DNA of 64,000 bases from Neobacillus muris (GCF_943193175.1 NZ_CALPDF010000024.1:1-64000), one strand, 5' to 3'; shown: positions 34,491 to 42,882, counted from the stretch's first letter. Notes: generated from the letters alone by a model not told the origin. Program-made: numbers and translations.

Positions 34491-35756
34491 ATGGCTTATG
34501 AATTTCGCCTTCCCGATATCGGGGAGGGCTTGCATGAAGCAGAAATTCTCAGTTGGTTGAAAGAGGCTGGCGACCAGGTCCAGGAAAATGAAAATATCGT
34601 TGAGATCCAAACCGATAAAGCGGTGGTGGAAATCTCCTCTCCGGTTTCCGGAACGATCCTGTCATTTGGAGCGGAAGTGGGTGAGGTGGTAAAGGTCGGT
34701 GAAGTCTTGTTCACGGTTATGGAAGAAGCAAAAACAGCCCCCGGTCTGCCAGTCAAGGGAGCCGCCGTGCTTCCCGGTTCGGAACACGTTTCGAGGCAAT
34801 CGCAGCCCCCGTCTGGTTTGATTGGTATTTTGCCTAAAAAACGGGTGATGGCAGCACCGTCCATCCGAAAATTGGCGAGAGAACTGGGGGTTGATATTAC
34901 AGAGGTACCTGCCACTGGAAAAGGAGGCAAGGTGACCGAAGCGGATGTCAGGGGCTACGCCCTCCAATCTGAAAAAGAGGCAGCGGCAGCTGTCCAGGCG
35001 CCAATCGCATCAGCTAAGCTGATTCAGTCTGTAAGGGCGGGGCAGGATGAAGCAGAAGAAGTTCGGGAACCGATCCGCGGCTTGCGGAAAAAAATCTATG
35101 AAAATATGAAGCTGTCAAAATCAACAGCGATCCATTGCAGCGGGATGGATGAAGTGGTCGTGACCAAGTTAGTGGAACTGAGGAAGCAGCTTCAGCGCCA
35201 TGCTGAAAAAGAGGGCGTAAAACTGACGTATCTGCCGTTTTTTGTGAAGGCTGCAGCAATGGTGCTGAAACGTCATCCGGTTTTCAATGCCACAGTTGAT
35301 GATGAGAGAATGGAAATCGTTTATAAGAAAAAGATCCATATCGGGATTGCCACTGCAACGGAGGATGGGTTAATCGTCCCGGCAGTGAGAGGTGCCGATC
35401 AAATGTCAATTATGGAGATTGCTCAGGAGATTCAGGATTTATCCAGTCGGGCCAGGGAGCGAAGGCTAAAACCGCATGAAGTCAGCGGCAGCACCTTTAC
35501 CATATCGAGTACGGGCAGCAAAGGCGGATGGTTTGCCACGCCGATTATCAATTATCCGGAGGTCGCGATCCTGGGGATTCACAGTATTAAGAAAAAGCCG
35601 ATCGTCCAGGATGACCAAATCGTTGTTGGAGAAGTCATGGGCATGTCGATCACCTTTGACCACCGCGTCATCGACGGGGCGCATGCTAACCATTTCATGG
35701 AGGACATTCACCACCTCCTGGAGAATCCGGAGCTGTTCATTTTAGAAGGCCGCTAA
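34491..35756 (+). CDS. 2-oxoacid dehydrogenase E2 acyltransferase
   Basis: The 421-residue core component has a lipoyl domain (1-80; lipoyl Lys in EIQTDKAVVEI), a linker, a peripheral-subunit-binding domain (about 118-155; APSIRKLARELGVDITEVPATG) and a catalytic acyltransferase domain (about 190-421) ending with FDHRVIDGAHA (catalytic HxxxDG). The ATG at 34491 gives the family N-terminus. No lipoamide dehydrogenase gene follows, so E3 must come from another locus. Confidence 0.93.
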   Translation: MAYEFRLPDIGEGLHEAEILSWLKEAGDQVQENENIVEIQTDKAVVEISSPVSGTILSFGAEVGEVVKVGEVLFTVMEEAKTAPGLPVKGAAVLPGSEHVSRQSQPPSGLIGILPKKRVMAAPSIRKLARELGVDITEVPATGKGGKVTEADVRGYALQSEKEAAAAVQAPIASAKLIQSVRAGQDEAEEVREPIRGLRKKIYENMKLSKSTAIHCSGMDEVVVTKLVELRKQLQRHAEKEGVKLTYLPFFVKAAAMVLKRHPVFNATVDDERMEIVYKKKIHIGIATATEDGLIVPAVRGADQMSIMEIAQEIQDLSSRARERRLKPHEVSGSTFTISSTGSKGGWFATPIINYPEVAILGIHSIKKKPIVQDDQIVVGEVMGMSITFDHRVIDGAHANHFMEDIHHLLENPELFILEGR

Positions 35757-35802
35757 TGGTATTACTGGAAAGGGGACAAATAAAAGGGAGAGGATGTCAT
35801 CA

Positions 35803-37188
35803 ATGAGTTTGTATAGTGATTTATTAGCGATTATCGGAGATCATGAGCGGGTAACGGCCAATGAGACGATTTTGGAGCAGCACAGCAAGGGAATGGCGTA
35901 TCATACTCCAAGAAAGCCGGATGTGGTCGTGTTTCCTGTTTCGAAACAGGAGGTAAGCCGGGTTCTTCAGTATGCCAATGAGCATAATATTCCCATTGTG
36001 CCGTTTGGGGCAGGCTCCAGTTTAGAGGGGCAGATTATCCCGATGGATGGAGGGATCAGCTTGGACTTCACCTTCATGAATCAGATTATCTCTGTGCGCC
36101 CAGATGATTTTATTGTAACCGTCCAGCCGGGGGTGACGCGAAACCAATTGAATCAGGCATTAAAGCAATATGGTTTGTTTTTTCCTATTGATCCGGGAGC
36201 AGATGCGACCATCGGAGGGATGGCTGCAACCAATGCCAGCGGTACAAACAGCGTGAAATATGGTGTGATGCGCGATCAAGTGCTGGGGCTGGAACTGGCG
36301 TTGACAGATGGCTCCATTATTCGGACAGGAGGCTATTCGTTTAAATCCTCCGCAGGCTATCATCTGACCGGATTGTTCGTCGGCTCCGAAGGAACCTTGG
36401 GTGTGTTTACGGAAATCATCTTAAAGCTGCAAGGGATACCGGAAGCGGTTACGGATGTCAAGGTGACATTTTCTTCGATTGAGGCCGCAGGCAAGGCGGC
36501 AACCATGCTGTTAAAGGCCGGTCTGCCGATTGGTAAAATTGAATTAGTGGATGAAAAAACGATTCAAGCGGTGAATGCTTACAAACATACGTCCTTTCGT
36601 GAAGAACCGACGCTGTTTTTAGAATTTAGCGGTAGCAGTCCGGATGTGGAATATGGTGTCCAATTGGCAGAAGAAATGGTAAAAGAAGAGGGATGTATTT
36701 CCTTTGAGTTTGAAACGGATTCCCTGAGACGGGCCCAGCTATGGGAGGCACGCCATCAAGCAGCCCTGGCCATCATTGCAGCCCATCCTGGCAAAAGCCA
36801 TATGGTGACCGATGTCTGTGTCCCGCTTTCCAGTCTTGTCGATGCCTTGAAGTATACAAGACAAGTTGTCGACCAATACCAGATCGATGCAGTGGTGTTC
36901 GGCCATGTGGGGGATGGGAATTATCATGCAGCCTTTTCGGTGGATACGGCGGACGAAGAGGAAATGGAGCGGGTCGAAGAGGTTCACAAACAAATTGTCC
37001 GGTTTGCTTTAGCGAAAGGCGGAACCTGTACCGGCGAGCATGGGATTGGGATTGGAAAGAAGCCGTTTCTAATCGAAGAACACGGAGATTCGGTTGCCCT
37101 TATGAAACGGATTAAAGCGCTGGTTGACCCGAATCATATTTTAAATCCTGGAAAAGTTCTGGACCATACTGTTAGGGTCTCTCAATAG
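35803..37188 (+). CDS. FAD-linked oxidase (GlcD/D-lactate dehydrogenase type)
   Basis: The 461-residue flavoprotein has an FAD-binding PCMH domain (about 35-215; PFGAGSSLEGQ, DPGADATIGGMAATNASGTNSVKYG) and the C-terminal FAD-oxidase domain with GHVGDGNYH and GTCTGEHGIG-IGKK. It oxidises a 2-hydroxyacid such as glycolate or D-lactate to the 2-oxoacid. As the last gene after E1-E2, it could supply the 2-oxoacid used by the dehydrogenase complex. ATG 35803 is better spaced to AGAGG than ATG 35794. Confidence 0.9.
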   Translation: MSLYSDLLAIIGDHERVTANETILEQHSKGMAYHTPRKPDVVVFPVSKQEVSRVLQYANEHNIPIVPFGAGSSLEGQIIPMDGGISLDFTFMNQIISVRPDDFIVTVQPGVTRNQLNQALKQYGLFFPIDPGADATIGGMAATNASGTNSVKYGVMRDQVLGLELALTDGSIIRTGGYSFKSSAGYHLTGLFVGSEGTLGVFTEIILKLQGIPEAVTDVKVTFSSIEAAGKAATMLLKAGLPIGKIELVDEKTIQAVNAYKHTSFREEPTLFLEFSGSSPDVEYGVQLAEEMVKEEGCISFEFETDSLRRAQLWEARHQAALAIIAAHPGKSHMVTDVCVPLSSLVDALKYTRQVVDQYQIDAVVFGHVGDGNYHAAFSVDTADEEEMERVEEVHKQIVRFALAKGGTCTGEHGIGIGKKPFLIEEHGDSVALMKRIKALVDPNHILNPGKVLDHTVRVSQ

Positions 37189-37197
37189 TAAAACTTG

Positions 37198-37225
37198 GCA
37201 CGGGTGATGTCACTCGTGCTTTTTT
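37198..37225 (+). terminator. Terminator of the dehydrogenase operon
   Basis: GCACGGGT and ACTCGTGC pair (one wobble), followed by TTTTTT. Confidence 0.8.
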
Positions 37226-37330
37226 CTTAGGCCAATGATCGTGAATCCTTCGGATGTCCGCTGTTTAAAAATATTCCCGGAATGGCCGCATACATATTAG
37301 TAATAAATGATAAACCTCAGGAGGAATTTC

Positions 37331-38521
37331 ATGGATATAATTGTTAGACCTGGTGATTCGTTCTGGTATTATAGCCAACTGTTCCATATCAATCTGCCGC
37401 TTATTTTAGATTCCAATCGAGAAATCAACCCGAATCAACTGTATGCGGGGCAGCGTATTCGAATTCCTGGATTTATTGTACAAGATTATCGGCTAAATCA
37501 AGGAGATTCATTTTATTCCATTGCCCGTTCCCGGGGCTTGCCTGTTGAGGCAATGCTGCTGGTCAATCCAGGGATAAATCCTAACCGGCTGCTGGTTGGG
37601 CAGACTGTGAACGTTCCCTTAAGAGTTACTTGGAGATTGGTTCAAGGACGGCAAAACTATGATTACAGCCGGATGATGAATGATATCCGCCAGTTAAAAA
37701 CCGTTTACCCATTTATTCAAATGAATCCGATCGGCAATACGGTGCTCGGAAATCAAATTCCTGAACTGCTGATAGGAAACGGGAACAAAAGAGTTCATTA
37801 TAATGCTTCTTTCCACGCGAATGAATGGATTACGACACCGGTGTTAATGACGTTTATCAATGACTATTTATTGGCTTTGACCAACTCCACCCCGATTCGC
37901 GGGCTGGTGATGGCGAATTTGCATCAGCAAACTACATTATCTGCTGTTCCGATGGTAAACCCTGATGGCGTGAGCCTTGTCTTAAATGGCCCGCCGGAAA
38001 ATGAAACATGGCGAACGAGAGTGATTCAATATAATAATGGCAGTACGGACTTTTCGGGATGGAAGGCCAATATCCGCGGGGTAGACTTGAATGATCAGTT
38101 CCCGGCCAGGTGGGAGGAGGAGCGGGCACGCAATCCGAAAGAACCGGGGCCAAGGGATTATGGAGGTGAAAGTCCCTTAATGGAGCCGGAAGCGATTGCG
38201 ATGGCAGAACTGACACGGGCTAGGGATTTTGCCCGAGTCCTTGCCTTTCATACTCAAGGTGAAGTGATTTACTGGGGGTATGAAAATATGGAGCCGCCTG
38301 AATCGGAGGTTCTGGTCAATGAGTTTAGCCGGGTGAGCGGCTACGGGCCAGAACAGACTATTGAAAGCTGGGCAGGATACAAAGACTGGTTTATCCAAGA
38401 ATGGCGGCGGCCAGGATTCACGGTGGAACTGGGGACGGGAACCAATCCTCTCCCGATCGCGCAATTTGATGAAATCTACCAGGAAACCTTGGGGATCTTT
38501 CTTGCGGGGCTGTATATGTAA
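37331..38521 (+). CDS. LysM-M14 peptidoglycan endopeptidase
   Basis: The 396-residue protein has two N-terminal LysM modules (about 3-45 and 50-95; GDSFWYYSQLF, GDSFYSIARSRGLPVEAMLLVNPGIN) and an M14 zinc carboxypeptidase-like domain (110-396). Zinc ligands are FHANEW (HxxE) and the His of AFHTQGE, and the catalytic Glu is in FTVELGTG. It resembles gamma-D-glutamyl-L-diamino acid endopeptidase I of bacilli, which is linked to spore wall turnover. There is no signal peptide, as in that enzyme. ATG 37331 follows CAGGAGG. Confidence 0.88.
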   Translation: MDIIVRPGDSFWYYSQLFHINLPLILDSNREINPNQLYAGQRIRIPGFIVQDYRLNQGDSFYSIARSRGLPVEAMLLVNPGINPNRLLVGQTVNVPLRVTWRLVQGRQNYDYSRMMNDIRQLKTVYPFIQMNPIGNTVLGNQIPELLIGNGNKRVHYNASFHANEWITTPVLMTFINDYLLALTNSTPIRGLVMANLHQQTTLSAVPMVNPDGVSLVLNGPPENETWRTRVIQYNNGSTDFSGWKANIRGVDLNDQFPARWEEERARNPKEPGPRDYGGESPLMEPEAIAMAELTRARDFARVLAFHTQGEVIYWGYENMEPPESEVLVNEFSRVSGYGPEQTIESWAGYKDWFIQEWRRPGFTVELGTGTNPLPIAQFDEIYQETLGIFLAGLYM

Positions 38522-38552
38522 ATCCTGAGCGCTGAGTTTGTTGGAAGTGCCG

Positions 38553-38671
38553 ATTTTATCGGCAAAAATCAGAATATATCAGGAAAAATATCATTTTATC
38601 AGCAAAAAATTGATTTTATCAGCAAAAAAATCATTTTATCAGGAAAAATCACCAATTTATCAGGAAAGCCG
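38553..38671. repeat. Six tandem 20-bp repeats
   Basis: Units starting at 38553, 38573, 38593, 38613, 38633 and 38654 share ATTTTATCAG(C/G)AAAAA with exact 20-bp spacing except one 21-bp unit. The array lies between two convergent genes and just before their shared terminator. The 60-codon open frame across it is a by-product of the repeats. Confidence 0.85.
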
Positions 38672-38683
38672 TTCATTTCACAT

Positions 38684-38711
38684 AAAAAGTCCAGCTCCCA
38701 TTGTGGGAACT
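38684..38711 (-). terminator. Terminator of the TudS-like gene
   Basis: AGTCCAG.TCCCA pairs with TGGGA.CTGGACT around a short loop. On the minus strand it is followed by TTTTTATG, so it ends the minus-strand operon. Confidence 0.8.
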
Positions 38712-38720
38712 GGACTCTGA

Positions 38721-39185
38721 TCACTTTATATAATGCTCATCGCTTTTAAAAACGGGCTCACTAGTATTGGGCAAATACCATAATGTCTTGAGGGTGATAC
38801 CGCTGTCATTAAACAGAGCGGCTAATTCTTCCATAAAGATCCCGCGCACAGGGTCACAGGACGGGCTGCTTTGGATGCCTAGTATTCCAGCAATCTCATA
38901 GCCGTTTTTCAGGTAATCCACGGCTTGAAACAGGACAGGCTGGAGTATTTCACGGCAATGCTGCCGGTATTCCAGCGTATTGTACTGCTCGTAGGTCATC
39001 GATGGCCGGTTCAATCCGAGAAAGGTAAATTCCGGACAGGAAAGCTGCAGAAACCCATAGCCTTGCTGCATCGCCCATTCGACAGCTGAAAGGATGGCAC
39101 CTTCTGCTCTGGCTTCTTCGGCAATGACGGTATTCTGGTTTAATATGCAATGGGAAACGATCAAGATCTTTTTGCTACGCTGCAT
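38721..39185 (-). CDS. TudS-related putative desulfidase (CD3072-type)
   Basis: The 154-residue protein is related to thiouracil desulfidase (DUF523-like). Three well-placed Cys residues (SHCILNQN, QLSCPEF, SPSCDP) could hold a [4Fe-4S] cluster with a free iron that takes up sulfur. It overlaps the ECF S-component gene by 11 bp, a pairing that suggests uptake and desulfuration of one small molecule. The substrate is unknown. Confidence 0.8.
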   Translation of the reverse strand: MQRSKKILIVSHCILNQNTVIAEEARAEGAILSAVEWAMQQGYGFLQLSCPEFTFLGLNRPSMTYEQYNTLEYRQHCREILQPVLFQAVDYLKNGYEIAGILGIQSSPSCDPVRGIFMEELAALFNDSGITLKTLWYLPNTSEPVFKSDEHYIK

Positions 39186-39750
39186 GGCGGTTTTCCTTCT
39201 TTAAAAGTTTTGAAAAATTTGGCAGCCGGGTAACCATAAACATGACAAGCAGGCAGGTAATAATTTTATCAACGAAGTTGCCGGTGATTCGAGAGATAAA
39301 CGTAGAAGCAAATACACTTTCACCAGCAGCACGGAGCCATAGCACCACCACATCCATACCGCTGCCATTCAAACCTCCATATACGGCAACCGCAATCGGC
39401 GTGCCAATTAACGGTGCCGCTACTGACAGGATCAATCCAGTAATCAAGGCAACATACCATTTGGTGAAATCAAATTTTTTTGCCATATAGCCAGCCACTA
39501 ATGCGATCGCTACATTGACAAGGCCAAAGAAAATGGCGGAGGGTCCTGTCGTCATGCCGAGCACTACATTGGTCAAAAGGCCAGCCAGCGCTCCCCACCA
39601 AGGGCCGAATAACACAGCTATTAATACAGTGCCAATGGTATCAAGGAATAATAGCGGAATTTTTAGGGACGAAACGACCGTCCCTAAAATGACATTTAAG
39701 GCAATTCCCATTGCCGAATAGGTTAATATCATCGTTTTGCTGGTTTTCAT
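39175..39750 (-). CDS. ECF transporter S-component (CD3073-type)
   Basis: The 191-residue membrane protein has six helices and the S-component features ALNVILGTVVSSLKIP in helix 1 and GPWWGALAGLLTNVVLG in helix 3. It would work with the shared EcfA/A'/T module, which is not in this window. Translational overlap with the desulfidase gene suggests that it imports that enzyme's substrate. It is probably controlled by the adjacent LysR gene. Confidence 0.85.
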   Translation of the reverse strand: MKTSKTMILTYSAMGIALNVILGTVVSSLKIPLLFLDTIGTVLIAVLFGPWWGALAGLLTNVVLGMTTGPSAIFFGLVNVAIALVAGYMAKKFDFTKWYVALITGLILSVAAPLIGTPIAVAVYGGLNGSGMDVVVLWLRAAGESVFASTFISRITGNFVDKIITCLLVMFMVTRLPNFSKLLKKENRHAA

Positions 39751-39773
39751 GTTCTCCTCTCCTCTGACAAAGG

Positions 39774-40658
39774 TTAGTGTGAAAATAGAACTTTAGTAAA
39801 CTCTTGAATAATGGGCCGGTTATCTGCGTCTTTAAGGGTGGTAAAATAAAAGCTTCGCTGGATGGGATCAATTTTTTCAATCATTTGGACTCGATTCGCT
39901 TTAACGGCGGGCTGTGCAGCGAGTTTTGAGATAAAACTGATTCCTAGTCCTGCTTCTACTGCGGCAATCACCCCCTCGGTGCTTCCGATTGACAAACTAT
40001 AGGGCAAATTCTCAAGCACCAAACCATGGGCAGCCAAGTATTCTTCCATTCTTTTTCTAGTGCCCGAACCTTTTTCTCGTACCACAAATTCATATTGCTG
40101 CAGTTCGCTAAACTCTGGGGCTGCAGACTCAAGAAGCGGATGATGATTGGGAGTGATTAACACCAGAGAGTCATTTGCCAGCTGCCAGCTATTGAGTTTG
40201 GCGGAAACTGGATGCATCCCAACGATTGCCGCATCAATTTGCTGATTGAGAAGTTTCTTTAGAATATCTTCGGAATCACTGATTTCGATGGATACATCCA
40301 CTTTTGGGAAACGGTCTCGGAACTTTTTAGCCAATCCAGGGACCAAATAGGTGCCTGGAATCGTGCTGGCGCCAATGGTCAAGTTTCCGGTTAAAGTGTC
40401 CTGGAAGCTAAGCAGGTCATCCTCAAGCCTGCGCCACCTTTTTGTAATTTCTTTTGCCGCTTGGTAAACCAGGGCTCCTGCCGGAGTGGTATGGATTCCC
40501 GACATTCCCCTTTCCAGGAGGTCAAACCCCAAGTCCTCCTCTAAACTTTTAATCTTAAGACTAACGGCTGGCTGCGAACTGCTCAGTGCAGCGGCGGCTT
40601 CTGAAAAACTGCCTTTTTCCACCACTAAAATAAATGCATCAAGTTTATTTAAATTCAT
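39774..40658 (-). CDS. LysR-family regulator
   Basis: The 294-residue regulator has an N-terminal helix-turn-helix (GSFSEAAAALSSSQPAVSLKIKSLEEDLG) and a C-terminal periplasmic-binding-like effector domain (about 90-290). It resembles CysL/CbbR-type members. It is 23 bp upstream of, and in the same direction as, the ECF-desulfidase pair, so it probably heads or controls that operon. A 20-bp palindrome lies 148 bp before its start. Confidence 0.88.
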   Translation of the reverse strand: MNLNKLDAFILVVEKGSFSEAAAALSSSQPAVSLKIKSLEEDLGFDLLERGMSGIHTTPAGALVYQAAKEITKRWRRLEDDLLSFQDTLTGNLTIGASTIPGTYLVPGLAKKFRDRFPKVDVSIEISDSEDILKKLLNQQIDAAIVGMHPVSAKLNSWQLANDSLVLITPNHHPLLESAAPEFSELQQYEFVVREKGSGTRKRMEEYLAAHGLVLENLPYSLSIGSTEGVIAAVEAGLGISFISKLAAQPAVKANRVQMIEKIDPIQRSFYFTTLKDADNRPIIQEFTKVLFSH

Positions 40659-40805
40659 ATGCTTGCTCCTATAAGTTATTATGAAATTTTATATATCTCA
40701 TAAAAAATATTTATGCAGCGCTCAAAAAAATAATCTCTCTATTTATTTTAAACTATGGGACATGGCAAGGCTAGTGGGTAGGTAAAAATGCTTATAAATA
40801 AAAAT

Positions 40806-40825
40806 TAATTAAACGTTTGATTAAG
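40806..40825. promoter_or_regulatory. 20-bp palindrome, fourth copy
   Basis: TTAATTAAACGTTTGATTAA matches the three sites at 29366-29451, particularly over AAACGTTTGATTAA. It lies between the LysR start and the next minus-strand gene. Confidence 0.5.
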
Positions 40826-40869
40826 ACGCAAAACCACTTAGTCGTTATATCTAAGAAATAACGAATAAA

Positions 40870-41097
40870 CTATTTTATATCCTTTAAATGTTGCAGATGG
40901 ATTCCAATATGTCCAACACCAAGCAATAGGACCGATAAGCTAAGCCAAATCACTTTTCCATAAATGCTTAACAATAAAAATGCCATGATCGGCAGGCTCG
41001 CACTGGCTACAGGAAAACCAAAAAAGCTGCCATAGAAGCTTTTTAACGTATGTTCACCTTTAAAATAACGAATCCAGTTCATCTCATACATCATCAT
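40870..41097 (-). CDS. Small membrane protein, possibly 5'-truncated
   Basis: The 75-residue protein has two membrane helices (about 28-45 and 47-65) and ends with IGIHLQH. The same frame stays open to 41214 and reads as a further hydrophobic helix (YDFLNLWSIWLIISLAL) but has no ATG, GTG or TTG. Either the gene starts at ATG 41097, or it uses a rare start (ATT), or its 5' end has decayed. The family is not recognised. Confidence 0.5.
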   Translation of the reverse strand: MMMYEMNWIRYFKGEHTLKSFYGSFFGFPVASASLPIMAFLLLSIYGKVIWLSLSVLLLGVGHIGIHLQHLKDIK

Positions 41098-41155
41098 GAG
41101 GGCGAGGGAAATGATCAGCCAGATACTCCATAAGTTTAAAAAATCGTAAACACTG

Positions 41156-41187
41156 CAAAAAGGATGAAATCGGTTCGATTCATCCTT
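41156..41187 (-). terminator. Terminator of the membrane-protein gene at 41239
   Basis: AAGGATGAA and TTCATCCTT form a 9-bp stem. On the minus strand TTTTT follows. Confidence 0.75.
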
Positions 41188-41238
41188 AACGGTGTACGAT
41201 ATGTTTAAATGGAATTAAAAACCGGAACCTGCTACTTT

Positions 41239-41706
41239 TTAAACGCTGTTTTTTTTTGAAGCATTGTTAATGATAAATTTTAATAGAAAACCAACAATCA
41301 ATCCTGGTATGACAGACAACATGGGCAGCCAAATTGGACCAAACAAAATTCCAAATGGGCGAAAAACAGTTGAAAAGATCAATCCAACGGTCACGAAATA
41401 GGCTGAAAAGACAAATGGTAAAAATGAATTCCTTCCTTTCCCTCCACCCGCATCTTTAAAAGCGTCCCACATGGCAAAAAAATAAATACATGGATAAAAC
41501 ATCAGCCACTGAAAATCAATCAGGTGAATCGCTTTGTCGATTTCTCCATGAAAACTCGAAATAATGGCCAAATTAAAACGCGCTTGGACGTTTACCAATA
41601 TTTCTAAAAAAATAAAAACAATCCCCTTTAACCATTTGCCATTTAAAAGTTGTCCGAATCCAGGCAGGGCTATGCTCCACATTAAAGCTTCAAGTCCGTT
41701 CCGCAC
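41239..41706 (-). CDS. Predicted membrane protein, unknown function
   Basis: The 155-residue protein has four helices, beginning SIALPGFGQLLNGKWLKGIVFIFLEI, a TM2/'GFGQLLNGK'-type motif also seen in other small Bacillus membrane proteins. The start is GTG with AAGGAC upstream. A 21-codon ORF with its own ribosome-binding site ends just before it. The function is unknown. Confidence 0.7.
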   Translation of the reverse strand: MRNGLEALMWSIALPGFGQLLNGKWLKGIVFIFLEILVNVQARFNLAIISSFHGEIDKAIHLIDFQWLMFYPCIYFFAMWDAFKDAGGGKGRNSFLPFVFSAYFVTVGLIFSTVFRPFGILFGPIWLPMLSVIPGLIVGFLLKFIINNASKKNSV

Positions 41707-41712
41707 ATTCTT

Positions 41713-41778
41713 CTAGTCCTTTTCTAAGTTTTCTCGAATTGAATAAATAGATGGTTGTTTTAAAACATGATTTTTCAT
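41713..41778 (-). CDS. Candidate 21-residue small ORF
   Basis: ATG at 41778 has a GCGGGG-type ribosome-binding site, and the frame ends at TAG (41713-41715), 7 nt before the next GTG start. The peptide is charged and starts MKNHVLKQPS. It may be a leader peptide coupling translation of the membrane-protein gene, or may be chance. Confidence 0.35.
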   Translation of the reverse strand: MKNHVLKQPSIYSIRENLEKD

Positions 41779-42162
41779 ATGGTTCTCGCCCCGCTTCTTA
41801 GTTAGGTAACTTCTTGAGGTCTCTTATAAAGATAGATATAGTATTTCGCGGAAAAGAAAAAGTATGATGCCATTTCTTCTATGGAAAAGAAGAAAAAATC
41901 ATTTTGACAGCTTTATGAAGACAAAAATGGTCACCGCGGCCAATATTTTGTCGCCATGTACCAAATTGATTGTATTGAAATACGAAGAAAAAAGCTTCTT
42001 ATTAGGTAATTTGTCCTATTCGTAAAAAATATTTCAATGAATAAAACTTTTTGATATGGTAAAACGTGGCTGCAGCGGCCGCTTTTTTAAGACCGTAAAT
42101 AATTCATGTTATTTTGGAAATGATAAAAGCAAAAACTAATTTCCAAATGAGGGGGATCCAAC
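41779..42162. other. Intergenic region with leader-like features
   Basis: No gene is supported. A terminator-like hairpin with no gene upstream lies at 42066-42088. A GCGGCC at 41936-41941 could pair with GGCCGC in that hairpin. Confidence 0.5.
42066..42088 (+). terminator. Orphan terminator/attenuator before the DUF3189 gene
   Basis: GTGGC and GCCGC pair around a 7-nt loop, followed by TTTTTT, 75 bp upstream of the DUF3189 ATG. The overlapping AGCGGCCGCT palindrome allows other pairings. Confidence 0.45.
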
Positions 42163-42675
42163 ATGATTTACATTTATCATGATTTCGGCGGTACACATAC
42201 GACTTCTTTGGCTGCTGCCTACCACCTCAGAATCATCGATGATCCCTCCAAAATTCTTAATAAAGAAGAAATATTAGCAGTTCCTTATTTCAATAAATTG
42301 AAGAAACAAGATGCGGGCAAATTCATTTTCCATGGAGAAGACGAGGAAGGGAATCCCGTTTATACGATTGGAAAACGGACATCCAAGCTCGTGCTCCCTT
42401 CCTTATATCATTTTAGTGAAATCATGATGCAGCGCTCCCATCTAAACGAGAAGATTATTTTCTCCAATACTTCCCCTGTTGTTCCGCTTGCTATGACACT
42501 TGGAGGTTTTTTCTCCAGAGGCCTGGGGATCGATTCCATTGGAGTGCCCCTGCTTGTAAAAGGGGCACAGCAATGCTGCAAACATATTTATCAGTTGGTC
42601 GACCGGACAAAAGCAATGGCCAAAGAGACGGAATCGAGGATAATTTTGATCGATAATGAAAAGTTCCAAGCATAA
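42163..42675 (+). CDS. DUF3189-family protein
   Basis: The 170-residue soluble protein starts MIYIYHDFGGTHTT, the family hallmark, and has a GAQQCCKHIYQLV end with adjacent cysteines. Its function is not known. It lies upstream of the molybdenum hydroxylase genes in the same direction but is separated by a terminator and a structured leader. The ATG follows GAGGGGG. Confidence 0.8.
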   Translation: MIYIYHDFGGTHTTSLAAAYHLRIIDDPSKILNKEEILAVPYFNKLKKQDAGKFIFHGEDEEGNPVYTIGKRTSKLVLPSLYHFSEIMMQRSHLNEKIIFSNTSPVVPLAMTLGGFFSRGLGIDSIGVPLLVKGAQQCCKHIYQLVDRTKAMAKETESRIILIDNEKFQA

Positions 42676-42693
42676 ATGCTTTTTTACTAGGTG

Positions 42694-42720
42694 AATTCTC
42701 TGCATGCAGGGAATTTTTTT
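42694..42720 (+). terminator. Terminator of the DUF3189 gene
   Basis: AATTCTCTGCATGCAGGGAATT is a near-perfect palindrome followed by T residues. Confidence 0.7.
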
Positions 42721-42751
42721 GGCTGTTGATACATAAATTCTTAATCGAGTA

Positions 42752-42856
42752 CTTCCCATATATCCCGCTCGGGTTCGAAACCGGGACGCCTTGGGAGAAG
42801 ACAAGCAAAATTGAGAGGTTCAAAGATTCATAGCATTTGGCGGGCAAACCTGCCAA
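42752..42856 (+). promoter_or_regulatory. Structured leader before the molybdenum hydroxylase operon
   Basis: CTTCCCA (42752-42758) can pair with TGGGAGAAG (42792-42800) around a CTCGG/CCGGG hairpin. A further hairpin TTGGCGGG/CCTGCCAA (42837-42856) lies just before the ribosome-binding site. No known riboswitch family is recognised. Confidence 0.35.
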
Positions 42857-42882
42857 CTGAATAGGAAAGGGGATTTAAAAGT

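Noticed and set aside
37195..37212. TTGGCACGGGTG as a sigma-54 -24 element
   Set aside because: There is no GC-containing -12 element at the needed distance; it is the left arm of a terminator.
38538..38720. Sixty-codon open frame
   Set aside because: It is produced by the 20-bp tandem repeats and has no RBS.
42766..42800. tRNA-like T-arm (GGGTTCGAAACC)
   Set aside because: The stem does not fit a standard 5-bp T-arm with 7-nt loop, and no acceptor, D or anticodon arms are found; treated as part of a structured leader.
42837..42854. TTGGCGGG..CTGCC as a sigma-54 promoter of the Mo-hydroxylase operon
   Set aside because: The GG-to-GC spacing is one base too long and the -12 TTGC is not present; it fits better as a hairpin.
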